This document shows, piece after piece, positions 26,712 to 34,998 of a DNA stretch of 64,000 nucleotides. The DNA comes from CAZIKB01 sp964539665 (GTDB lineage Bacteria; Zhuqueibacterota; Zhuqueibacteria; Oceanimicrobiales; Oceanimicrobiaceae), in contig CAZIKB010000004.1 of NCBI GenBank assembly GCA_964539665.1, forward strand, positions 62,001 to 126,000, given 5' to 3'. Below the pieces are notes generated by a model. It searched no databases. It was not told the DNA's origin and saw only the letters and a program-made list of their open reading frames with translations. The first letter of the stretch is position 1, and each line of letters opens with the position of its first letter. Position numbers and translations under genes: made by a program.

Positions 26712-26995
26712 TATGGACTGAGGAAGCTGTTCGTTGGATGAAAGATATCTATGATTATATAATGCTTGATAATCCTACTGCTGCACAACGGGTGGTGACA
26801 GGAATTTACGATAAAATACAGATCCTACAAGATTTTCCAGAGATCGGTTACATTTATCGACGTGATAGGGCAGGAATAATTCGAATTCTTCTTTATGGGC
26901 ACTACAAAATTGCTTACCTGGTAAAATCTGAATCAGCTATTGAGATTCTCGGCGTTTTTCACGGCGCAATGAACATTGACAAATATTTTACCTAA
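26699..26995 (+). CDS. ParE/RelE-family toxin
   Basis: This 98-residue toxin has the ParE/RelE fold. It opens with KIIWTEEAVRWMKDIYDYI, continues with AAQRVVTGIYDKIQILQDFPEIGYIYRRDRAGIIRILLYGHYKIAYLV and ends with the basic/aromatic strand IEILGVFHGAMNIDKYF. ParE members poison gyrase and RelE members cut mRNA; the spacing PEIGYIYR...RILLYGHYKIAY is more ParE-like. Its start overlaps the antitoxin end (coupled translation). The stop codon TAA lies inside the ACCTAAC box of the attC-like site that follows, as is usual for integron gene cassettes. Confidence 0.88.
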   Translation: MAKIIWTEEAVRWMKDIYDYIMLDNPTAAQRVVTGIYDKIQILQDFPEIGYIYRRDRAGIIRILLYGHYKIAYLVKSESAIEILGVFHGAMNIDKYFT

Positions 26996-27067
26996 CAAAT
27001 CGTTGGAGTCGGACGTCACCTGGGGCTCCAGTGACGCCGCTCAACTCTGCAATAGTATGTGTTAATT
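26990..27067 (+). other. attC-like recombination site (integron cassette end), probably degenerate
   Basis: ACCTAAC (26990-26996) matches the R'' box RYYYAAC. After a 5-nt spacer, GTTGGAGTCGG (27002-27012) pairs with CCGCTCAAC (27037-27045), leaving an extrahelical G and T, the hallmark of attC L boxes. Inside, CGTCAC/GTGACG and TGG/CCA complete an 18-bp stem with loop GGCT. The expected R' box GTTRRRY is only approximated by GTTAATT (27061-27067), after a 15-nt instead of ~5-nt spacer, so it is likely decayed or an orphan attC. No integrase is in the window. Confidence 0.55.
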
Positions 27068-27161
27068 TACAAAATTAAATTCATTTTTTTGCAACGTGTG
27101 AATATAAATATCTAAGAAAAAACTCCATAACTGAAATAGTTTAGAAAGGAAAAGTAACAAT

Positions 27162-28862
27162 ATGAACCCTACCGAAACAGCCCAGGTACCAAATTTCATT
27201 CGCAATATAATTACGGATGATTTGAAAGCAAATAAAAACGATGGTCAGGTTATGACTCGATTTCCACCGGAGCCTAATGGTTACCTGCATATTGGGCACG
27301 CCAAGTCCATCTGCCTCAATTTTGGCCTCGCGGCTGAATTTGGCGGCGTATGCAATTTGAGATTCGATGACACCAATCCAACAAAAGAGGAAGCTGAATA
27401 CGTAGAATCGATTCAGGAAGACGTTCGATGGCTTGGACTCGATTGGGGTGACCGGCTATATTACGCCTCTGATTATTTTGAACAGCTATATGAATACGCC
27501 GCGCAGTTAATTAAAATTGGCAAGGCATACGTGGATGACCTGAAAGCAGAAGAAATCAGGCAATACCGCGGTACTTTAACTGAGCCTGGCAAAGAAAGTC
27601 CTTATCGCAACCGTTCAGTAGACGAGAACCTGGACTTGTTTGAGCGCATGCGAACCGGTGAATTTGAGAACGGTTCCAGAGTACTGCGGGCAAAAATTGA
27701 CATGACTTCGGGAAATTTAAACATGCGGGATCCCATTATTTATCGTGTCTTACATGCTGCCCATCATCGAACGGGTGATAAGTGGTGTATTTATCCAATG
27801 TACGATTTTGCTCATGGCCAGTCTGATTCAATTGAAGGCATCACACATTCTATTTGTACCCTGGAATTTGAAGACCATCGTCCTTTATACGACTGGTTTC
27901 TGGAGGAGCTGCAAGTCTTTCATCCTCAGCAAATCGAGTTTGCGCGTCTCAACCTGAATTATACGGTTATGAGTAAACGCAAGCTTCTGCAATTGGTAGA
28001 AGAAGGTCATGTCAAAGGCTGGGACGATCCGCGTTTGCCAACAATTTCGGGCTTAAGAAGACGCGGCTACACTCCTGAGTCCATTCGAAATTTTTGTGAA
28101 CGTATCGGTGTGGCAAAGCGAGACAGCATGGTTGACATGGCGCTGCTTGAGTATAGCATTCGTGAAGATTTAAACCGGCATGCCCCGCGTGTATTGGCTG
28201 TATTAAATCCACTTCGGGTAGTAATAGAAAACTATCCCGAAGAACAGGAAGAAGAGATGGAAGCCGTCAACAATCCTGAAGATGCCAGTATGGGAAAACG
28301 CAAAGTGCCATTTTCTCGGGTGCTATATATCGAACGTGATGATTTTCGTGAGGAAGCGCCTAAAAAATTCTTCCGGCTGGCACCGGGTCGAGAGGTTCGG
28401 TTAAGGTATGCTTATTATATAACTTGCGTGGATGTAGTTAAGGATGATAAAACCAATGAAATAACAGAACTGCGCTGTACTTATGATCCAGCGACACGAG
28501 GCGGTTGGGCACCTGATGGACGTAAAGTCAAAGGTACTCTTCATTGGGTGTCAGCCAAGCACGCTGTTAAAGCTGAAGTACGTCTGTACGACCGGCTTTT
28601 CACTAAAGAAAACCCAACTGAAGAAAAAGAGGGGGCGGATTTCAGAGCTTGTTTAAATCCAGACTCATTGCAGATATTAAAATCCTGTTATGTTGAACCA
28701 GGTCTGGCCGGGGCGAAACCTGGAAGTCGTTATCAATTCGAGCGGCAGGGCTACTTTTGTGTCGATTCGGTAGATTCAACTGAAAAAGCTTTGGTATTCA
28801 ATCGAACGGTAACTTTGCGTGATTCATGGGCAAAGATTGAGAAAGCACAGAACAAAGGTTAA
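27162..28862 (+). CDS. glnS: Glutamine--tRNA ligase
   Basis: This 566-residue class I aminoacyl-tRNA synthetase charges tRNA-Gln. The Rossmann core has RFPPEPNGYLHIGHAKSICLNFG (HIGH motif) and the second signature VMSKRKL (KMSKS variant). FDDTNPTKEEAEYVESI and the acceptor-binding ...FARLNLNYTVMS are typical of GlnRS rather than GluRS. The C-terminal two-beta-barrel anticodon-binding domain is present (HWVSAKHAVKAEVRLYDRLFT...). It is complete, preceded by GAAAGGAAAAG, and monocistronic. It indicates direct glutaminylation instead of sole reliance on GatCAB. Confidence 0.97.
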   Translation: MNPTETAQVPNFIRNIITDDLKANKNDGQVMTRFPPEPNGYLHIGHAKSICLNFGLAAEFGGVCNLRFDDTNPTKEEAEYVESIQEDVRWLGLDWGDRLYYASDYFEQLYEYAAQLIKIGKAYVDDLKAEEIRQYRGTLTEPGKESPYRNRSVDENLDLFERMRTGEFENGSRVLRAKIDMTSGNLNMRDPIIYRVLHAAHHRTGDKWCIYPMYDFAHGQSDSIEGITHSICTLEFEDHRPLYDWFLEELQVFHPQQIEFARLNLNYTVMSKRKLLQLVEEGHVKGWDDPRLPTISGLRRRGYTPESIRNFCERIGVAKRDSMVDMALLEYSIREDLNRHAPRVLAVLNPLRVVIENYPEEQEEEMEAVNNPEDASMGKRKVPFSRVLYIERDDFREEAPKKFFRLAPGREVRLRYAYYITCVDVVKDDKTNEITELRCTYDPATRGGWAPDGRKVKGTLHWVSAKHAVKAEVRLYDRLFTKENPTEEKEGADFRACLNPDSLQILKSCYVEPGLAGAKPGSRYQFERQGYFCVDSVDSTEKALVFNRTVTLRDSWAKIEKAQNKG

Positions 28863-28942
28863 AGCAAACATAGTGGAATGCTTCCAAAACAACCTGAGTT
28901 CAGAATAAACATAAATGAATTGTCAAATCCTGATAATTAAGT

Positions 28943-28996
28943 GTCATTTGGTTGTCATTAAGTCATTTGTTGTCATTGACTTAATGACCGAATGAC
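28943..28996. repeat. Inverted repeat downstream of glnS
   Basis: GTCATTAAGTCA (28954-28965) and TGACTTAATGAC (28977-28988) are perfect 12-bp arms around an 11-nt loop, extended by GTCATT/AATGAC (28943-28948, 28991-28996). There is no T-run, so it is a poor rho-independent terminator and may be a small repeat element or a processing hairpin. The rest of the 384-bp gap to the next gene shows no other feature. Confidence 0.5.
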
Positions 28997-29246
28997 CATG
29001 ACTGACAAAGTGACTGAGACGGCAGCTTAAGCATAATGCATGTCATTGATTATTGCGATGATAATTAGGTCTCGTTTCATTATTATGTTTCAAAGATACC
29101 CCCTGGAAAACTCGTTCCTGAGCTCCAGTTTAGGTTGATTATTTATTTTGAATTTATTATTATTCAATGAATGAAATTACCAATCTATAACCACTTGCAG
29201 TTTATTTTCTCACAATATTTATTAACCAGAACGAAGGAGATGAACA

Positions 29247-31286
29247 ATGAGAACTGTAGGAGTAATTGTTTTACTTTGCATCTCATCTATATTTATTTCA
29301 TGCGTAAAAAAAGACACGATGAAAGATTTTAAATACCAAACAGAGCAATTTGCCGACTTAAGAATATTACGGTATCATGTTCCCGACTTTGAACAACTCA
29401 CACCACAACAGAAGGAATTCCTTTATTACCTGTACCAGGCAGCCTTATCCGGTCGTGACATCATTTATGATCAGAACTTCAAACACAACCTTCGCATAAG
29501 GCGAACCCTGGAGGCCATTGTAAATTCGTATGCCGGTGACAGAACGACTGAAGATTTCAAGAACTTCATGGTTTATACTAAAAGAGTGTGGTTTTCAAAC
29601 GGCATTCACCACCACTATTCCACTATTAAATTCGTGCCGGAGATTTCAGAGGAGTATTTTGCAGAATTAGTCAAAAATTCACAAATAATAAAGTTCCCAT
29701 TTCAACATAGCGAGAGTCTTGATGATTTTATAGCAGAACTTACACCGATAATCTTTGATCCGAACGTGGATTCAAAAAGAGTGAATCTGGATCCAAATGC
29801 TGACCTGGTTGTAAGGTCTGCCAATAATTACTACGAAGGGCTGACACAAAAAGAAGTCGAGGCTTATTATAATGGGATTATAGACAAAAATGATCCTGAA
29901 CCAATTTCTTATGGCTTGAATTCTAAATTAGTAAGAGAAGACGGCATCGTGAAAGAGCAAGTCTGGAAAATTGGCGAAATGTATTCAAAAGCTATTTCAA
30001 AAATAGCATACTGGCTGGAGAAGGCAAGCGCAGTTGCTGAAAACGATAAACAAAAAGCCGCACTTGACAAATTAATTGAGTATTATAAAACTGGCGATCT
30101 TCGCAAATTTGATGAATACAATATTGCCTGGCTGCAGGATACTGATTCAGTAATCGATGTGATCAATGGCTTTATTGAGGTCTACGGCGATGCCATGGGA
30201 TATCGCGGCGCTTATGAATCTGTTGTATCAATTAAGGACTTTGAAGCAACAAAACGAATTACTGCCGTTGGGAATGAAGCGCAATGGTTTGAAGATAATT
30301 CGTCCATAATGGATGCCCACAAAAAGAAAGATGTTAAAGGCATATCTGCGAAAGTAATCACGGTCGTAGTAGAATCTGGTGATTCATCGCCCTCAACACC
30401 GATTGGTATTAATCTGCCCAACGCAAACTGGATTCGAGCAAATCATGGTTCCAAATCTGTTACTCTCGGAAATATTACCCATTCCTATGCCGAAGCCTCA
30501 AAAACCAGTGGCTATTTAGAGGAATTTTGCTATTCCCAGAATGAAATAGACTTGTCGAAAAAATATGGCACTCTTGCAGACAATCTACACACGGACATGC
30601 ATGAAGTGATAGGCCATGCTTCCGGCGTAATTAATGAAGGCATTGGCACACCTAAAGAAACGCTGAAAAGTTATTCATCCACCCTGGAAGAAGCCAGAGC
30701 TGATCTGGTTGCATTGTATTTCCTCATAGATAAAAAGTTGCTTGAAATTGGCGTTGTGCCTTCTTTGGATGTTGGCAAGTCGGCATACAACGACTATATT
30801 AGAAATGGTCTGATGTGGCAAATGCGAAGAATACAAATGGGAGATGATATAGAAGAATCTCACATGCGTAACCGTCAATTACTTGCCAAATGGGTATACA
30901 AGAAAGGCCAAGGAGATAACGTCATTGAGAAAAAAGTCAAAGATGGCAAGACCTATTTTGTCATCACTGATTACGAAAAATTGCGTGATTTATTTGGAAA
31001 GCTACTGCGAGAGATTCAGAGGATTAAATCAGAAGGCGATTATGAAGCAGGTAAAAATTTAGTTGAAACTTATGGAGTGAAAGTTGACACGGATTTGCAT
31101 AAAGAAGTATTAGAACGTTTTAGAAAGCTGAACATTGCACCCTATTCAGGATTTATAAATCCCAAACTGGTGCCAGTAATGGATGGAGATAAAATTGTCG
31201 ATGTGAAAATAGAATATCCCGAAGATTTTACCGAACAAATGCTCTATTATGCCAAGGAGTACTCGTTTTTGCCCACCTACAATTGA
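29247..31286 (+). CDS. Dipeptidyl peptidase III family metallopeptidase (M49), lipoprotein
   Basis: This 679-residue zinc exopeptidase removes dipeptides from the N terminus of oligopeptides. The M49 zinc motif HEXXGH is HEVIGH (His452, Glu453, His457) and the second motif is EEARADL with Glu481-Glu482, inside the usual context LHTDMHEVIGHASG. The N terminus is a lipoprotein signal, VLLCISSIFISC, with Cys19 as the lipid site, so the enzyme is anchored in the envelope, whereas the eukaryotic enzymes are cytosolic. The start follows GAAGGAGATGAACA, a strong ribosome site. Likely role: periplasmic peptide scavenging. Confidence 0.93.
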   Translation: MRTVGVIVLLCISSIFISCVKKDTMKDFKYQTEQFADLRILRYHVPDFEQLTPQQKEFLYYLYQAALSGRDIIYDQNFKHNLRIRRTLEAIVNSYAGDRTTEDFKNFMVYTKRVWFSNGIHHHYSTIKFVPEISEEYFAELVKNSQIIKFPFQHSESLDDFIAELTPIIFDPNVDSKRVNLDPNADLVVRSANNYYEGLTQKEVEAYYNGIIDKNDPEPISYGLNSKLVREDGIVKEQVWKIGEMYSKAISKIAYWLEKASAVAENDKQKAALDKLIEYYKTGDLRKFDEYNIAWLQDTDSVIDVINGFIEVYGDAMGYRGAYESVVSIKDFEATKRITAVGNEAQWFEDNSSIMDAHKKKDVKGISAKVITVVVESGDSSPSTPIGINLPNANWIRANHGSKSVTLGNITHSYAEASKTSGYLEEFCYSQNEIDLSKKYGTLADNLHTDMHEVIGHASGVINEGIGTPKETLKSYSSTLEEARADLVALYFLIDKKLLEIGVVPSLDVGKSAYNDYIRNGLMWQMRRIQMGDDIEESHMRNRQLLAKWVYKKGQGDNVIEKKVKDGKTYFVITDYEKLRDLFGKLLREIQRIKSEGDYEAGKNLVETYGVKVDTDLHKEVLERFRKLNIAPYSGFINPKLVPVMDGDKIVDVKIEYPEDFTEQMLYYAKEYSFLPTYN

Positions 31287-31469
31287 TAATAACTTATTAG
31301 GCGTAGCGAAAGGCAGTGCAAACAATATATTAGAAGTAAATAATATTTGTATTATAAATGGGGAATTTTCAGAATATACTGTGATTAAAAGAATAAAATA
31401 GTCACTACTATTTAAATTTCAAAAGAATCTTTTCAGAAAATTACTCTATTTATGATTAAAGGATAAATA

Positions 31470-31913
31470 ATGCGTAGAACTAAATTAGAATTCTGTATCT
31501 TAACTTTATTACTTATATTAACTCGATTTTGGGATATTACTTCAACTTATATTATAACCCCTAATTTGGAAAAAGAAACCAATCCGATAGTCTCTATCTT
31601 TGGACAAGGATGGTTAAGTGTTATAATTATTCAGATTATTTTAATATCTGTTATAATTATTTTTAACTACTATAGCTTATTCAAAATAAAAAGTATTCAT
31701 CCTTCACATAAAGGATATACATTCATAGATTTCCTAACATATTTTTATTTAGGTGAAAAACAGAACCTTATCAAGTTACTTTATAAATTTCCTAAAAATA
31801 AGATAATATTAGTAATTATGTTAGGTTACGTTTTACCAAGAACTCTAATCGTGGTTAGTGTGCTTATATCTCTATCTTCAACTTTATTAATTATTAGTAA
31901 GCAGATATGCTAA
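31470..31913 (+). CDS. Small integral membrane protein, unrecognised
   Basis: This 147-residue protein has about four hydrophobic segments: LEFCILTLLLILTRFWDITSTYII, WLSVIIIQIILISVIIIFNYY, a weak central one, and KIILVIMLGYVLPRTLIVVSVLIS. The first segment with FWDITSTYIITPN and NPIVSIFG resembles small DUF5658-like membrane proteins with a conserved D-x2-T/S pattern, but I cannot assign it firmly. The start is preceded by AAAGGATAAATA. It stands alone, convergent with the minus-strand island that begins downstream, and is very AT-rich. Confidence 0.6.
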   Translation: MRRTKLEFCILTLLLILTRFWDITSTYIITPNLEKETNPIVSIFGQGWLSVIIIQIILISVIIIFNYYSLFKIKSIHPSHKGYTFIDFLTYFYLGEKQNLIKLLYKFPKNKIILVIMLGYVLPRTLIVVSVLISLSSTLLIISKQIC

Positions 31914-32281
31914 ATTTTATTCAGTAGCAATACCCTACTACTACATAGTAATGGTTTTAATTGCCTTATTTTTTTATATTTTGTTTTTTAGAAGAGAATA
32001 CAATATTTATCAAAATAATTAATATATAAAACCCATAATAATATTTTGTTACTTCTTAAATTACATTAAATTACGCCTAACTATAAAAATCAACCTGACC
32101 GAAACAACAAAGTGCGAATCTGAATTTCTGTGCCCCGCAAATCGTCTTTTCAAATATTGAAGATATATGCTCCGCATGTTCCAGCAGGTTATTTTTGCCG
32201 TTATGTGATGATGGGAGATTTCTCATTGTTTTGCTAACTATCAAAATAAGTGATTTAAGAAAAGATTTGACCACTTTATGC
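31914..32281. other. Convergent intergenic region
   Basis: This AT-rich stretch lies between the last plus-strand gene and the decayed DsbA gene. I see no convincing gene or terminator. TACGCCTAA near 32069 is an inverted copy of TTAGGCGTA near 31296 on the other side of the 31470 gene; this is noted but not interpreted. Confidence 0.5.
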
Positions 32282-32982
32282 CTAAAACGAACAATTTCCA
32301 GTAGCGGAATCAAATAGTATCCTATCTTGGGGTAAAGAATAGAAAGCTCCATTTCCAACCTTCTTTTCGTATACAAGACCCTTTTTTGTAATTCGTTTTA
32401 ATAACTTTTGAGCGTCTTCAAAAGCCATATCATAAACACAGGCCACTTCCATTGGAGCTACCTTTCCATATCGGGATATGAAATTAAATACTTGTGGAGA
32501 TCTAGCTTGGAGTTCTTTTTTTTAAAATTGGTTATTCGATAATTCTTGTAACCAGCGGTCGAAGGTCTGATACGGCGTGTATACTCTAAGAAGTATATCT
32601 TCTCCGAAACCTCTTAAAAGAAAACTCGGAAAACCTCGCACCTCTCTTCGAAGGCACTCCGCAAGATCTTTTCTAAAAACATATTCGGCTTTTCCATTCT
32701 GTATACTCTCTAAAAAAATATCATGATCCAGTCCGATTTCATCAGCCAATCCCACCTGAACATCAGAGTGCTGGATTGTAATCTTTCAGCAGCGGCAGCT
32801 TCCCGAAGGCGGCGTAAGTAGCGCTTTCCCATCTCTTCACTCTGAAGTTTGGCCGTTTCAAAAGCAATGCAGGCAGGATGGGTAGAAAAGACATCATCCT
32901 TAATATCAAAAAATATCTGCTCGTCTACTGGCATCTTGTGACGACGGGACGCATCAACCCAATGCTCTGCCACTATAAACAT
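32282..32982 (-). pseudogene. Decayed DsbA-family oxidoreductase with C-terminal winged helix
   Basis: On the minus strand, 32982-32710 encodes the helical insert of a DsbA/FrnE-type protein (STHPACIAFETAKLQSEEMGKRYLRRLREAAAAERL). A one-base deletion around 32774-32778 shifts the frame, and the protein continues as LADEIGLDHDIFLESI...GFPSFLLRG (to 32522). An in-frame TAA next to an A8 run then precedes a readable winged-helix segment (VFNFISRYGKVAPMEVACVYDMAFEDAQKLLKRITKKGLVYEKK) ending at 32282. The N-terminal thioredoxin half with the CxxC is absent: a stop codon immediately precedes the ATG and the neighbouring gene ends at 33014. Three lesions make it a pseudogene. Confidence 0.8.
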
Positions 32983-33013
32983 TTAGGTTAAACTTATCAA
33001 CTATTTCTTATTC

Positions 33014-34177
33014 TTACTTCTTTTCATCATTTACATCATTCATCAACTCATCTTCCGTAACCGGAACCTGGCCTTGATTGTGCAGATATTTAGGATCGTC
33101 TATTTCTTGCATTCGTTGAATATACTCCTGTGGTGTGATAGCACTATACCAATTACCGGTTAACATTGCCAAAAACATGAACAGGGGAAGTATGAGAACA
33201 ATCGCAACAATTGCTTTTTGAGCGGAAACTGGCTTTTTCTTGACCGTAAGAAAAAGAGTATCTGCTACCGGGCAGGCATCGATACATGTCAGGCACGCGG
33301 TACATTCATCAGACATTACTCTCTTTGATTTGTGCACGGCAACCCTGCCAGGACAGGCTTTAGTGCATAATTCACAATCTATACAGGACGAAATATTCCT
33401 GGTGATCTTTGCAGGCGAAAGAAGCCCTGCTATGCCAAGCAATGCTCCATAAGGACATAGATAACGGCACCAAAAATGTTTATTGAAAATTGATAACAAA
33501 GCCAGAGCAAAAATTGTCCAGAGAGCTGTTGGTGAGATTTTCATAAAAAACTTCAGCATTTTAATGTCAGCTACACGATTATACGGGCTGTAAATAAATG
33601 CCTTTAAAGCTGACTCGTTCATTCCCCAAAAAATCGCCCACGCGAAAAAAAATAAAAGAAGATATTTCACGCTTCTTAAAGGATAATCCAACCAGCGTGG
33701 TAAATGAAAATTCCTGCCAAATATTTTCTCTCCTACCAGGGCCAAGGCTTCGGATAAAAAACCAACCGGACAAATCCAACTGCAAAATGCTTTGCTCACC
33801 ACAAGACTTATGGCCAGAATTGCTAGAAAAATCACCAGTCCAGCGGGGTGAATATTGTTGATGACGCCTGTGAGTAACCAGTACTTCAAGCTGATCAGTG
33901 CGCTAATTGGCAGGAATGATTCCACACCCTGCGGTCGCGAGACTGGTTCACCAACACCGCCCGCCTCAGCCCAATTTACGAATCTAATAAAATCATAGCC
34001 AATCCATAAAATTAGCGCCACAAACAATATTTGCACAAAATAACGTACAGATTGAACATTCGCAAATGTAAAAAATTGTTTCCCAAATAAACTTATATCA
34101 AGATTGTGCTGGGCGCGCTTAATCTTTTTCCCTGGCTTTGTTTCTGTTTGTGTTATCGTATCCATTTTACATTTCAA
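33014..34177 (-). CDS. Membrane polyferredoxin, NapH/NosR-C-terminal type
   Basis: This 387-residue membrane protein has about five transmembrane helices, two CxxxCP motifs at helix ends (FCSWICPVGF and WCRYLCPYGA) and a soluble two-cluster ferredoxin domain (CIDCELCTKACP; CTACLTCIDACP). Relatives (NapH, NosR/NirI C-terminal half, YccM) take electrons from the quinol pool or pass them across the membrane to periplasmic reductases. ATG at 34177 or, six residues in, at 34162 would both serve. It heads the left edge of the cytochrome island, in the same direction as all other genes there. Partner unknown. Confidence 0.88.
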   Translation of the reverse strand: MKCKMDTITQTETKPGKKIKRAQHNLDISLFGKQFFTFANVQSVRYFVQILFVALILWIGYDFIRFVNWAEAGGVGEPVSRPQGVESFLPISALISLKYWLLTGVINNIHPAGLVIFLAILAISLVVSKAFCSWICPVGFLSEALALVGEKIFGRNFHLPRWLDYPLRSVKYLLLFFFAWAIFWGMNESALKAFIYSPYNRVADIKMLKFFMKISPTALWTIFALALLSIFNKHFWCRYLCPYGALLGIAGLLSPAKITRNISSCIDCELCTKACPGRVAVHKSKRVMSDECTACLTCIDACPVADTLFLTVKKKPVSAQKAIVAIVLILPLFMFLAMLTGNWYSAITPQEYIQRMQEIDDPKYLHNQGQVPVTEDELMNDVNDEKK

Positions 34178-34252
34178 TTTCGTTTAAAAACTATACTACT
34201 GATTCTTTTACATTACAACAAAACTTATTTTAACAAGTCGTGTAGGTTTCTA

Positions 34253-34452
34253 TTAACTGGATGGGCTGCAAGTGCTGGCCAGATCACTATCTTTCTTTCG
34301 CGCTCGAATCGCAACACTGAATGCAGTTCGCGCAGCAAAGGCCATTAAGCATGCTAAGAATATTAATACTGTTTGGCTTGCAATTTTGACCGCCGCTACC
34401 ACGCCAATTACAAAGGGCAGGCGCCATGTTCTTCAGGAATCAGATAGTGCAT
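34253..34452 (-). pseudogene. Remnant of a YwiC-like membrane protein gene
   Basis: The minus strand from 34452 reads MHYLIPEEHGAC; a frame change in the next few bases leads into PFVIGVVAAVKIASQTVLIF and ACLMAFAARTAFSVAIRARK, ending at TAA 34253-34255. EHGAW followed by PFLxG and FLA...FLAR is the pattern I know from YwiC-like proteins, which often accompany respiratory clusters. It is short, frameshifted and lacks the rest of the gene. The identification rests on two short blocks only. It fills most of the gap 34178-34538. Confidence 0.4.
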
Positions 34453-34538
34453 CCACTTTTCCTTTGGCGTGTTTGCATATCATACTAAACGAAAACGAGT
34501 ACAATATAATTTCAATAAAAGATATTTAAACAGAAAAA

Positions 34539-34925
34539 TTATAAACTTTCAATGACTGCCTTTAATTTAGCCTGGACTTCCACGGCAATGCCCCCTAAAG
34601 CAGGATTATCAACTGCGGACATGGATGCAATGGGGTCAATGGCTGCCACTTCCACTCCAGATTCGGTATCTTGTACAATTACGTTACAAGGCAGCATGGT
34701 ACCGATTTTATCTTCGGCCTGTAACGCTTGATATGCAAAAGGTGGATTACACGCGCCCAGTATTTTGTAAGGACGAAAATCCACATCCAACTTATTTTTA
34801 AGCGTTTCCTTCACATCGATTTCCGTCAATATTCCAAAGCCTTCTTTCTTAAGCTCTTCTGTAACTTTTTCAATCGCCTCGTCGAAAGAAACAGTCAGGA
34901 TTTTATTAAAATAGTAACTCAACAT
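34539..34925 (-). CDS. DUF302 family protein
   Basis: This 128-residue soluble protein of the DUF302 fold shows the usual sequence run: SFDEAIEKVTEELKKEGFGILTEIDVKETLKNKLDVDFRPYKILGACNPPFAYQALQAEDKIGTMLPCNVIVQD. Function is unproven for the family; members often sit with redox or sulfur-oxidation genes and share the Cys-Asn-Pro and LPCN motifs seen here (Cys in GACNPP and LPCNV). It follows the porin-like gene at 34999 by 73 bp and may be co-transcribed with it. A good AAAGGAGGG lies before the ATG. Confidence 0.93.
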   Translation of the reverse strand: MLSYYFNKILTVSFDEAIEKVTEELKKEGFGILTEIDVKETLKNKLDVDFRPYKILGACNPPFAYQALQAEDKIGTMLPCNVIVQDTESGVEVAAIDPIASMSAVDNPALGGIAVEVQAKLKAVIESL

Positions 34926-34998
34926 TACCCTCCTTTCAATTTAAGGAAATTCATCCAAAGGCTCTTCAAAATCAACTAAAACTACTATTACAGATTCT

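Noticed and set aside
31296..32077. TTAGGCGTA and TACGCCTAA flanking the 31470 membrane-protein gene as cassette ends
   Set aside because: Only 9 bp match, no L-box stem follows GCCTAAC, and the upstream gene is a normal-size peptidase with no attC.
32077..32376. Minus-strand ORF of 99 codons
   Set aside because: It lies in a different frame over the winged-helix remnant of the DsbA pseudogene and has no protein-like pattern.
32519..32530. In-frame TAA at the A8 run as programmed recoding or read-through
   Set aside because: The same gene also lacks its N-terminal half and has an independent frameshift, so decay explains it better.
34272..34529. Plus-strand ORF of 85 codons
   Set aside because: It is antisense to the YwiC-like remnant and has no recognisable features.
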